Shown one piece after another: positions 16,787 through 24,892 of a stretch of 64,000 nucleotides of DNA. The stretch comes from Planctomyces sp. SH-PL62. Its GTDB lineage: Bacteria; Planctomycetota; Planctomycetia; Planctomycetales; Planctomycetaceae. Position 1 is the stretch's first letter. The number at the start of each line of letters is the position of its first letter. Location of the stretch: the NCBI GenBank assembly GCA_945905295.1, contig CAMDPX010000005.1:1-64000 (forward strand), given 5' to 3'. A model generated the notes under the pieces. That model had not been told where the DNA came from, did not search any database, and saw only the letters and a program-made list of their open reading frames with translations. Position numbers and translations under genes: made by a program.

Positions 16787-18211
16787 CTACCCCTCTAGTT
16801 TCGCCAGTTGTTGGAGCAGTAGTTTGACCGCGTCCTGAAACGTCTCGCCCGTCGGGTCGAATTCGAGTGGTGATTCAAGTTGCCCGCGGATTTTCTCCAG
16901 CGTGGATTGGCTTTCACGAACCGCCGCCTCGCGTTCACTAGTCTTAACGGGATCTCCGTTTTTCTGATTGTCCAGGTGCTCTTCTCGCAGAGCTTGATGC
17001 CACGCGGTCGTCGCCAAGTACCACTGCGCAATTTCGTCCCAGTCACCTCGAAGAGCCGGCAAACTCTTCGCCAGACGCGCGACGGTTTGCAGTGGGTTGG
17101 CAGGCGGAGTGAGCTTCGGCCGCAATGCGCCGGTGAGCGACAAAACTTTTTTGGAATCAGGATGGATCGCACTCATTGCCAGCTCAAGCTGATGCCATGA
17201 GTCTTCATTGCTCACTTCGGCTGGTTGCTGAGACAGCAAAGCGTGCCGGGGCATCGGAAAATACCAAGTTCCCCAAACCAGCGATCCAATGGGAAGCCGA
17301 CGATTCGCGGGCGTCTCACGCTGAAACAATTTCTGACGATAACTCTGCGGTCGCAGTTCGTGGTGGCAGGAATAGCAACTAATTTCTGAGAACTCCGGCC
17401 AAGTGTGCTCCTTATCCGCTCCGCCGTCGGCTTTCGCACGCGCGTCAAGCAATTCCAGGGCAGCGTTGGCTGCAACGAATTGACCAGTCAACCATACCTC
17501 AGCAGCGAAATTGGCTTGGGCCTTTTTGACTCCGTCAGGCTGGCGAACCCGATTTCGATCCTTCTCCAAATCCCAATGTGTCGGCAGGCTGTTCAAGTAG
17601 GCGGAGAATTCAAAGTTGAGGCGTGGATGTCCTGCGGCAATCAAATCATGATTGACCTCTCGCGCTGGCTCGCCGTCATGCGCAGGCGATCCGACATGAC
17701 AAACAACGCAAACCTTGGCTCGCGATGCGAGCTGCTGGGTCACCTTCATCTGGCCGGCCCTTCGCCCCGCGTGGTTGTCGCCGAGCCAATCCCCCGCGAC
17801 GCCGTGGCACGATGCGCAGCTCACGCCATCTTCCGCGAAGCCATCGGACGACGGCCGGCCCTCACCGATTGTTGCATGGCACGTCGCACATCGCTTCTCC
17901 AGAAAGGACCGATATTCTTTGGGGGTCTTTTGGGGATCGACTTTTTCAGGGAAGACGAGCCGGGCCACAATTCTTTGAGATCGGTCACCAAACAACACTG
18001 CGTAAGCATCGGCGTGAGGATCTTTAGTCGCCCAAACGGTGTAAGAGCTGTTCCATTCCCGCTTCTTCCCTGTCGCCGCCACCGAGCCACCGTGGCAGGC
18101 CGAAGCGGTGCAGGAATTCATTCCCAGCGAAACATGAGTCGCAGTTTGAGCCACCGAGGGCTCCGCCGCAGGCATCAAGATCGCTGTCAAGAAGATGGCG
18201 GTGAATGTCAT
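16787..18211 (-). CDS. Penta-heme c-type cytochrome (c554-like)
   Basis: From ATG 18211 (MTFTAIFLTAILMPAAEPSV, a Sec signal) the product is 474 aa. Four CxxCH sites are visible: CATCH 108-112, CASCH 132-136, CVVCH 168-172 and CYSCH 279-283. A fifth, wider site C34-TASA-C39-H40 lies near the N-terminus. CX4CH heme sites are known in some multiheme cytochromes. The pattern resembles cytochrome c554-type proteins, and the C-terminal 180 residues are helical with no heme site. The start codon overlaps the stop of the decaheme gene (ATGA, 18208-18211), so translation is coupled. It is probably periplasmic. The in-frame upstream start at 18301 would spoil the signal peptide. Confidence 0.85.
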   Translation of the reverse strand: MTFTAIFLTAILMPAAEPSVAQTATHVSLGMNSCTASACHGGSVAATGKKREWNSSYTVWATKDPHADAYAVLFGDRSQRIVARLVFPEKVDPQKTPKEYRSFLEKRCATCHATIGEGRPSSDGFAEDGVSCASCHGVAGDWLGDNHAGRRAGQMKVTQQLASRAKVCVVCHVGSPAHDGEPAREVNHDLIAAGHPRLNFEFSAYLNSLPTHWDLEKDRNRVRQPDGVKKAQANFAAEVWLTGQFVAANAALELLDARAKADGGADKEHTWPEFSEISCYSCHHELRPQSYRQKLFQRETPANRRLPIGSLVWGTWYFPMPRHALLSQQPAEVSNEDSWHQLELAMSAIHPDSKKVLSLTGALRPKLTPPANPLQTVARLAKSLPALRGDWDEIAQWYLATTAWHQALREEHLDNQKNGDPVKTSEREAAVRESQSTLEKIRGQLESPLEFDPTGETFQDAVKLLLQQLAKLEG

Positions 18212-19665
18212 GGTTTCGCCTCCGGCGCTCCATGACCGATGAGTGGATTCACAGAACGGATCGGCTGGTCGGCTCTGTGATACCGATGGCACTCGACGCA
18301 ATCGGCTCGCGCGCCACCGCGTTTGCCGTCAGCACTCAGTGGACCGTGACATTCAAGGCAATTCTCCCGACCTAAGATCAACACGTCCTGACTGCTCATG
18401 GACGTGGATGCTTTTGCGTGACACACAACACATTGCTCAATGGCAGGCTTCGTGGGATCCACGTTGCGATGCGAGTTGTGATCAAACCGCGCGTGCTGCA
18501 ACCAGACTTGCGGAATGTCGGCTTTCTTCACGGGCACCAGATGCGGTTCACCGGCCGGGGCATCTTGGTGACAGTGCCCGCAGACAGTCAGAAGATGCCG
18601 CTCCGCACGGCTCACTCGGTCCTTGACCCATTCCTTGGCCTCGACCGAATCGGATGCAGGCTGCGTTAAGCTTGGCACCGGCAAACGCTCGATTTTCTTC
18701 TGCAGCACGCTGGGATTTTCCTTTACGTATTCGCCCAGGTAGTTGCCTTCAACGATCTCGCGGATCGCAACTGGCGACAAGCCGTGAGGAACCACTTTAT
18801 TTTTCGATCCAGGCTCGAACGTCAAAGCGTGACAAGCGCGGCAATTCTCGTCGAACGTCACCGGCGTCATATACTGTCTGGTGGAATTCGGTTGGTGGCA
18901 TGACGAACAATCCAACTGCACCAAATCCGCATCCACCTGTCCGGGGCGTCGGTATTGCTCGCGATCAGCCTCGCTCAAATCCGCCAGGGAGAGGGAGACT
19001 TTGTCACCCGGCTTGTCACTTTTCAGTCCCTTCGCCAGATGGCGGCCGTGTGTGAACTTGATTGTCCCTGGATCACTCTTCAGCGATCGAAACTCTGGAT
19101 GAATCAGATCAAACCGAGTCACGTCCTTGAATGGGTCAGGATTGGCGACCTTTAAGTGCGATGCGAGACCGCCGTGGCAGACAGTGCAAGTTTGATCGTC
19201 CATCCGCAAGAGCGACGCGAGTTTGCCGTTGTGTTCGCGATGACAACTGGCACAGCTCGGCACTTCTTCGGGGATCTGTCGAAAATGGTGTTCGGGACCA
19301 GGATGACATTTCTCGCACTTCTCATCCGCCAGTTTATCCCAGGGACGCGGCTGCGGATTCCACTTATTGAGCAATGATGCTGCCCAGGTATCGTCTCGAA
19401 TGGGCGCGAAATCCATGTGGCACGCGTCGCATTTATTTTCCCACGTTGCATGGACGATGGCTACGGGGCCGTGCGTGTACGGGGCGTTCCGTTGCTCCCT
19501 GGCCAACAGGCTCCAGCACAACCAGACGACCGGAGTGAATACGATCGCGAACAAGGACAATTTGGACTTCCAGCGGCTCATGTCATCACGACGATGGTGA
19601 TAGCCGAACGAAATCTTGACAGCCCGCTGCTTACCAGTGACGGGAGGCTTAACTTTCGCGTCCAT
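18208..19665 (-). CDS. Membrane-anchored decaheme c-type cytochrome
   Basis: A 485-aa protein with ten CxxCH sites starting at residues 79, 117, 138, 160, 253, 275, 362, 412, 436 and 456. One hydrophobic helix at about 36-55 (LSLFAIVFTPVVWLCWSLLA) follows a basic N-terminus and probably anchors the protein with its hemes in the periplasm. Several extra His residues (for example HGRH, FDHNSH) could be distal heme ligands. The heme spacing suggests two pentaheme halves. It lies between a membrane b-type candidate and the penta-heme gene, with which it overlaps by 4 bp. The ATG at 19581 (MSRWKSK) is an alternative start. No match to MtrA/OmcA is claimed. Confidence 0.85.
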   Translation of the reverse strand: MDAKVKPPVTGKQRAVKISFGYHHRRDDMSRWKSKLSLFAIVFTPVVWLCWSLLAREQRNAPYTHGPVAIVHATWENKCDACHMDFAPIRDDTWAASLLNKWNPQPRPWDKLADEKCEKCHPGPEHHFRQIPEEVPSCASCHREHNGKLASLLRMDDQTCTVCHGGLASHLKVANPDPFKDVTRFDLIHPEFRSLKSDPGTIKFTHGRHLAKGLKSDKPGDKVSLSLADLSEADREQYRRPGQVDADLVQLDCSSCHQPNSTRQYMTPVTFDENCRACHALTFEPGSKNKVVPHGLSPVAIREIVEGNYLGEYVKENPSVLQKKIERLPVPSLTQPASDSVEAKEWVKDRVSRAERHLLTVCGHCHQDAPAGEPHLVPVKKADIPQVWLQHARFDHNSHRNVDPTKPAIEQCVVCHAKASTSMSSQDVLILGRENCLECHGPLSADGKRGGARADCVECHRYHRADQPIRSVNPLIGHGAPEAKP

Positions 19666-19749
19666 AAGTTACTCGCATCGTCGTAAGGTTGGTCTTCCAA
19701 GGCCGCCCGGTTGTCGTTTGGTCGACCTCAAAAGGCCAACCGACACCGG

Positions 19750-20808
19750 TCACCAATACTTGAGCGCCACGTAGGCATGGACGAACATCAACACCAGCAG
19801 GGCCATTGATAACGGCAGATGTATCCACAACCAACTGTGAAGCCACCAATGGAGCCGGGTTTGCAAATCGAATTGCCGGCGCTGTTCGCAGCATTCCTCG
19901 ATCGCCTCAAGGACCAGATGAGCTTCGGGATCCAGAACCGCGCGAAGCTGCCGGAAAAACTCCGCTGACCGGCTGCGGTTACTCAGCGGAGACCTGAACC
20001 GCCTGCCTCGTTCGAGGAACGGCTTAATGGTTGCATTAAACTTTTGACGCAACACCTCGCAATTTGCGACCGGAACTTGCGGCACCGGAGTTCTCAGCAA
20101 TTGCCCCGGGATCAGTTCGACTTGACGGGAGGCACCGATCACCACACGCCCGCCATCGCGTTTATCGGAGGCCTTGCTCGGCAGCGAATGAGTTTCCTTG
20201 CTCGGCTGCGGCTGCGCTGAGACTTCCGAACTCTCCTTGGGGAGACCGCAGGTGGCGAGCACTAAGTTCTGAGCATCCGCCAAAGCCATTTGCATGGCTT
20301 GCTCAATCTGCGAGTAGATCGTTTCGAGGGGCGTGTCGACGAGCATTTTGCGTGGCATATACTGCTGCATCGCCAAGCCAAAAATGCCACTGACGATCAC
20401 CATCGCGAACAAGACGGCGAGAATGGTGCTCAGCGGTCCGCCCCACACAAATCCGCTGTGCAGCAGAATCAGCGGAACCGTCAACAGGCCGAGCCAAATG
20501 TGGGCTTTCATCCATAAGCGAGCGCTGCCCCAGCGCCAGGATCTCATCATTCGTCGGGGCCACAAGAGGCACTCGAAGACAATGATTCCTCCGCCGAGGA
20601 TACCGAGGATCAGCCCGGGAGGGCTGCTTCCGCCGGGCCAGCGCGTCGCATATTGGTGAGCCCAAAAAAAGTAGCCAAACACCGCTGCAGCCGTACCGGC
20701 CAAAAAAGTGGCGAACCACTTGCGGTGCATTGCGAAGTGCTTGCGGAGGATAAGCATGGTGCGTGACAAACGTCGTAAGAGGTGATGACTGCCTGAGGCG
20801 ACGAACAC
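19750..20808 (-). CDS. Polytopic membrane protein, candidate b-type cytochrome
   Basis: A 352-codon frame with hydrophobic segments near residues 31-52, 64-85, 101-120, 125-147 and 330-350, and a large soluble loop (about 150-315). Histidines sit at positions suited to bind heme b: H103 and H117 in KAHIWLGLLTVPLILLHSGF, and H320, H324, H330 and H344 in the last helix region (HWWLHSWLWIHLP...FVHAY). Similar layouts occur in small quinone-linked b-type cytochromes. It is the first gene of the electron-transfer cluster and would be the natural membrane and quinone contact for the adjacent multiheme proteins. The true start may be the ATG at 20757 (MLILRKHF). Heme binding is inferred, not shown. 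Confidence 0.65.
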   Translation of the reverse strand: MFVASGSHHLLRRLSRTMLILRKHFAMHRKWFATFLAGTAAAVFGYFFWAHQYATRWPGGSSPPGLILGILGGGIIVFECLLWPRRMMRSWRWGSARLWMKAHIWLGLLTVPLILLHSGFVWGGPLSTILAVLFAMVIVSGIFGLAMQQYMPRKMLVDTPLETIYSQIEQAMQMALADAQNLVLATCGLPKESSEVSAQPQPSKETHSLPSKASDKRDGGRVVIGASRQVELIPGQLLRTPVPQVPVANCEVLRQKFNATIKPFLERGRRFRSPLSNRSRSAEFFRQLRAVLDPEAHLVLEAIEECCEQRRQFDLQTRLHWWLHSWLWIHLPLSMALLVLMFVHAYVALKYW

Positions 20809-21516
20809 ACTACTGCGATCTCATTCTACAACAACGCCGGAAGAGAACAACCAATCGGCAATCAGTTTTCGACAACGTGTCTCCGAGAAAAAATTCGCAT
20901 CAGAGAATGGCACTGCCAAACACTGGGAACGTGTACTTTGCGAGCAGCGTTGGGACTCACGCGTGAGAAATGCTGTTCATTGGCGTCGTTTCGGGAGAAC
21001 TGCTGACCAATGGATTCCGGCCGTGAATTCAACGTCACCAATGTTTCAGCCTCGGCGAGACGTCGGACTCTTGCCTGTGCCGGTCCGGTTCAGCCAACGA
21101 CAATCGCATTTTGGGGCCACAGGTGGATTTCGAGAAGAATAAGTGCATTGAAACGGATGCCTCTTCCTCCGCATGCGACACCGTGACGAGTTTCCGTCGA
21201 ATTGAAACAATTCTGCTTGCGAAAAATCTATCTCACTCGGATTGGACGTGGTTCTCCGAAGAAATGGTGAAGACTGGCGGTCTGAGACACCCCGTTCCAC
21301 TCTCCGAACCTCTTTTTTAAGAATGTCGATCATGGCCAACTCAGGCCGCATCCGACACGAGAATTGGTGGAACGCCGGCCAAGAGTCGTCGTTCGCTCAA
21401 AAGGTTTTTGGGCTTCGTGGATTCCGTCCTTCTTTGACTGTTTACCAAACCAGAACTTTCGCGTCACGGATGTTGCGATTGTCTCGTGGATTTCCACAGG
21501 ATGAGGTCAGGGCGTC
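20809..21516. other. Divergent spacer between the electron-transfer cluster and the TonB receptor
   Basis: About 700 bp without a supported gene; the short ORFs in it look like chance frames. It must hold the promoters for both directions. A perfect 12-bp palindrome, CTCACGCGTGAG at 20956-20967, is the only operator-like site I can point to. No riboswitch motif was recognised. Confidence 0.45.
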
Positions 21517-23916
21517 ATGGAAGATCGCCTGCGGATCATGCTACAGACGGCGGGGCTGAGCCTCTGTCTGATGGTCGGTCGTGCGTTCGCCGATGACGCC
21601 TGGATCGACGCGTTTCGGCGACCGGAAGCGCCGTGGATCACGCTGGAATGGTCCTCGCCGAGTGATCGCGAACTGCCACGAATCCGGCTCGTGAAGCAAG
21701 AGGTACAGCCGCAGCAACCGCCGACGGCACCGGCGCTGGAATTGCCCGCCCCATTGCCCTCTGCGGCAAGCGAATTCTCAACATCGTTGTTCGCCTCTTC
21801 GGAATCAGCGCGAAGTCAATTGTCTTCCGTGCGCAAAGAGCGGTTGAGGGCGGGTTCGGATGTGATTAGCGGTGGCGAATCGCGAAGTCGGCAGACTTCG
21901 GATGCAGGGAGCTTGTTGCGAAAGTCTTCGACCGCACTGGGGGTGGGCACACAGCGACGAAATCCCATCGTGTCCGATCCACGAGTTCGCGGGTCGCGAG
22001 TCGGACAGCTTGCCGCTTCGGGATCTCACTGGGTTCCCGCGCGGATCGACCTCGACACGATGCTCAACAAATTGGACTCGCGGATCATCGACGACATCAT
22101 CGTTGTGAAGGGGCCGTATTCGGCGCTCTATGGTCCCGACCTGCGTTTCATCGACGTCGAGCTGCTGGCCTCACCGCGGTTCGAGGATGGCTGGCAATTG
22201 GGAGGCAGCACATCGCTCAACTATCAGACGAACGGCGAGCAGTGGTATGGCCGGCAAACCTTCGAGGGGGGCGAGAATGATTGGGGCTTCCGCGTTGGCT
22301 ACGGGCACAAAACCGGCAACGACTATGAATCGGGCAACGGCACCGATATCCCCGCCAGTTATCAATCGCGTGATGTGGACTTCGCCCTGGGTTACGACCT
22401 GACTCAGGACAGTTCGATTGAGTTTCATTACCTGCGGCTCGATCAGACGGACGTCGAGTTCCCCGGTCAGCTCTTCGACATGGACTTCCTGAAGACCGAT
22501 GGATTTGAAGCGACCTATGAGCTGCGTAATCAAGATCATTTCGATCGGCTTGTGATCGACACCTGGTACAACAACACGCAGTTCAAAGGCAACGCGCAGT
22601 CCCCGGCGAAGAAGACACAGTTTCCGGGACTGTTCTCCCAGGTGCCGAACTATGTCGGGCTGACCGATGTTGAGACGACCTCGGTGGGATATCGCGCCGC
22701 GGGAACTTGGGAACTGAGTCAGCAAACTCGACTCACCGCCGGAACAGACCTGCGGGTGGTTCAGCAGGCGCTCGATGAGTTTTCCTCGGGAAGCGTCGGA
22801 TTCATCTTCTTCAACAACGTGAATTCGCCGCTGCCCAAGTCGCAGTCGGCCAATCCGGGACTGTTCGCCGAGCTACAGCTCGCGGCCACCGAGCAACTTT
22901 CTTTCACGGCCGGCACGCGAGTCGATTACGTCAACGCAAACGTTTTGGATTCCCCTTCCCAGGTGGGAATTGACGGAGCCTCGCTGGCGGCGATTCTGGG
23001 GACCGACCGCTTCGAGCAGAACTTCGTCCCGTGGGCGGCGTTCCTGACGGGGCGTTGCCAGATGAGTGACGACTGGGCGATGACGTTCGGCGCGGGGCAC
23101 TCGGAGCGCCCGCCAAGTTTGACCGAGCTGTATGTTGCCGAGTCCTTTTTGTTCTTGCTGCAAAACGGCGAGAACACCGCGACCGGAGACCCCTTGCTTT
23201 CGCGCGAGCGGCTCACGCAACTCGACCTGGGACTGCAATTCAATCGCGACCGATTGCGAGCCGGGGGCAACGGCTTCTTCGGTTGGGCTCAGGACTACGT
23301 CACGTTTGAAAACATGCGCGTGTTCCCCGCCGCCAATCCGCAGCAGGTCAACTTGAAATACGTCAACACAGATTTGGCCACTCTGGCAGGCTTCGAAAGC
23401 TTTCTCGAATATGACGCGACGAGTTGGGCGACATTGTTTGGTCGAGTCCATTACGTCGAGGGCCAAGATCGAACACGCAACGGAAGCTTCGCGACCAGAA
23501 TTCATGACGGAGCGAATCCCAGCATCCGCGTGGCCGGGTTGGCTCGCGGCTCTTTCAGTGGCGTCACGGGACCAAGCTCCGAGCCGTTGCCGAGCATCTT
23601 GCCGCTCGAAAGCCGATTGGGTGTGCGTGTGCGGCCACCCTCGCAATCCGCCCGTTGGTCCGCCGAGCTCTCGGCGCGAATCGTTGATCGTCAGGATCGC
23701 GTTGCAAAGAGTTTGCTGGAAACGCCGACGGCCGGCTTCACCACTTGGGATTTGCGTGGCACGTGGCAGGCCAACCGAGCGTGCTTGGTCGTGGCGGGTG
23801 TCGAGAACTTCACGAACAAGAATTTTCGCGAGCATCTCGACTTCCGCTCTTCCGGCGGCTTTCGAGTGTTACAGCCGGGGATCAACTTCTACGCTGGCAC
23901 CGAGCTGAAGTATTAA
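21517..23916 (+). CDS. TonB-dependent outer-membrane receptor
   Basis: A 799-aa protein with a signal peptide (RIMLQTAGLSLCLMVGRAFA) and a Pro-rich linker. A plug-domain fragment follows (VGQLAASGSHWVPARIDLDT, then IIVVKGPYSALYGPDL). The rest is a long beta-barrel of alternating aromatic strands ending in FYAGTELKY, a typical C-terminal barrel signal. The barrel has a RPPSLTELY segment common in TonB receptors. It should import a metal chelate or other large ligand across the outer membrane; the ligand is not readable. The plug is shorter and more diverged than usual and no TonB box is obvious. The ATG at 21517 is preceded by CAGGG; the ATG at 21538 is an alternative. A strong palindrome begins at the base after the stop. 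Confidence 0.85.
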   Translation: MEDRLRIMLQTAGLSLCLMVGRAFADDAWIDAFRRPEAPWITLEWSSPSDRELPRIRLVKQEVQPQQPPTAPALELPAPLPSAASEFSTSLFASSESARSQLSSVRKERLRAGSDVISGGESRSRQTSDAGSLLRKSSTALGVGTQRRNPIVSDPRVRGSRVGQLAASGSHWVPARIDLDTMLNKLDSRIIDDIIVVKGPYSALYGPDLRFIDVELLASPRFEDGWQLGGSTSLNYQTNGEQWYGRQTFEGGENDWGFRVGYGHKTGNDYESGNGTDIPASYQSRDVDFALGYDLTQDSSIEFHYLRLDQTDVEFPGQLFDMDFLKTDGFEATYELRNQDHFDRLVIDTWYNNTQFKGNAQSPAKKTQFPGLFSQVPNYVGLTDVETTSVGYRAAGTWELSQQTRLTAGTDLRVVQQALDEFSSGSVGFIFFNNVNSPLPKSQSANPGLFAELQLAATEQLSFTAGTRVDYVNANVLDSPSQVGIDGASLAAILGTDRFEQNFVPWAAFLTGRCQMSDDWAMTFGAGHSERPPSLTELYVAESFLFLLQNGENTATGDPLLSRERLTQLDLGLQFNRDRLRAGGNGFFGWAQDYVTFENMRVFPAANPQQVNLKYVNTDLATLAGFESFLEYDATSWATLFGRVHYVEGQDRTRNGSFATRIHDGANPSIRVAGLARGSFSGVTGPSSEPLPSILPLESRLGVRVRPPSQSARWSAELSARIVDRQDRVAKSLLETPTAGFTTWDLRGTWQANRACLVVAGVENFTNKNFREHLDFRSSGGFRVLQPGINFYAGTELKY

Positions 23917-23994
23917 GGCGAGCGGGGCGGCGTCAGCCCCCCGGTGGTCACGATGGCCGCAAAGAACCAGGGGGCTGACGCCGCCCCGCTCGCC
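23917..23994. repeat. 78-bp palindromic element after the TonB receptor gene
   Basis: A perfect 25-bp inverted repeat at 23917-23941 and 23970-23994, with a 28-nt loop. Arms begin GGCGAGCGGGGCGGCGTCAG. It starts at the base after the TAA and may act as a terminator. A second copy lies at 24350-24551. Confidence 0.75.
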
Positions 23995-24349
23995 TGTTGC
24001 ACTTGGATTTCGATTCCGGCGTGACAAGCAGACCAAGCTCTTCTGCAACCATCTCGCGCAGCCGCCGCGCCGACCAACTGGCTGGGTGCTGCTCGGTCAT
24101 CTGCTGAGTCGCGGCATTCAAGGCCGCCAGCGTCAGAACGAACGCGGCGGCCGTGTGACCGTCGGCGAGCCATCTGTCTGACAACGACCGTCTCTTGCCG
24201 ACGAACATTCGCCGTCTGGCGGTCTCTCGGCAGCTTTATCAAGCAACACAAGCGAGCTACGGCAAACCGTCGCTCAGAATAGATGGCCTGCTTCCGTTGA
24301 AACCGGCCATCGACTTGATATCCCCGCTCGCCGATCCGTGAAACCTTCT
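23995..24349. other. Spacer with a doubtful small minus-strand ORF
   Basis: A minus-strand frame from 24208 reads MFVGKRRSLSDRWLADGHTA, then TEQHPASWSARRLREMVAEE, a plausible helical peptide. It then runs into the palindrome at 23917-23994. If it was once a gene, its end has been replaced by the repeat. No family is recognised and no ribosome-binding site is clear. Confidence 0.2.
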
Positions 24350-24551
24350 GGCGAGCGGGGTGGCGTCAGCCCCCCGGTGCGTTCGTCGCGGAGCCGGGGC
24401 TGACGCCCAATGGCACTCACTTTGATGGGTTCGATGATCAGCCGGAACGCGCTAGCGTCCGGTTTTTCGCGGTCTTGATGCCCGAACCGGACGCTAGCGC
24501 GTTCCGGCTCATCAAAGTGAATGCCATTGGGCTGACGCCGCCCCGCTCGCC
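24350..24551. repeat. Second copy of the 78-bp palindromic element, interrupted by another element
   Basis: The left arm (24350-24374, GGCGAGCGGGGTGGCGTCAG...) and the right arm (24529-24551) match the element at 23917-23994. Its right arm begins normally at 24397 (GGGCTGACGCC), is cut by about 121 bp of foreign palindrome, and restarts with the same 11 bp at 24529. Confidence 0.7.
24408..24529. mobile_element. MITE-like palindromic insertion with flanking direct repeat
   Basis: The insert has terminal inverted repeats CAATGGCACTCACTTTGATG (24408-24427) and its inverted copy at 24510-24529 with one mismatch. Inside is a perfect 25-bp inverted repeat (24440-24464 and 24485-24509). The direct repeat GGGCTGACGCC occurs at 24397-24407 and 24529-24539. 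It encodes nothing, so any movement would need a transposase supplied in trans. Confidence 0.65.
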
Positions 24552-24799
24552 GGTGCAGTTGCTGTCCGCACAAGGGGTCACGCGGGGACTCTGAGTTCAG
24601 GCGTTCCAAAGATACTGTCAACGCACACAGGCACCTCCATTCGACGTTACGTTTTGACGCTTCCTGACCGTCTGCGGCAACGATACCGTGGTGCCGCATT
24701 TCCAACGCAATTAACGACTCATCAGCCCGTTCGTCGCGACGAAACCGCGATTCGGTTGAAGAGCATCGAACAGAAGGAATTGGACTCGCGTGCTCGAAT

Positions 24800-24851
24800 G
24801 CGAGTCGCAGGAGCGACTCGCCTACGTTGCTCAGTCGCTCCCGCGACTGAG
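24800..24851. repeat. Two adjacent small hairpins upstream of the giant gene
   Basis: GCGAGTCGC/GCGACTCGC (24800-24808, 24813-24821; 4-nt loop) is followed by CTAC at 24822-24825, so the minus strand reads GTAG plus a hairpin, a REP-like layout. A second hairpin, CTCAGTCGC/GCGACTGAG (24830-24838, 24843-24851; 4-nt loop), lies next to it. They end about 40 bp before the giant gene. Confidence 0.6.
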
Positions 24852-24892
24852 ATTTCATCGTGTTAGACGCTCTCAGTCACAGAGACCAACCC

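Noticed and set aside
20809-21516. Cobalamin-type riboswitch upstream of the TonB receptor
   Set aside because: Looked for because TonB receptors often carry one; no conserved box was recognised.
24860-24892. GTG at 24860 as the start of the giant gene
   Set aside because: The extra eleven codons have no ribosome-binding site and touch the repeat hairpins; the ATG at 24893 puts the LEPR motif at its usual distance.
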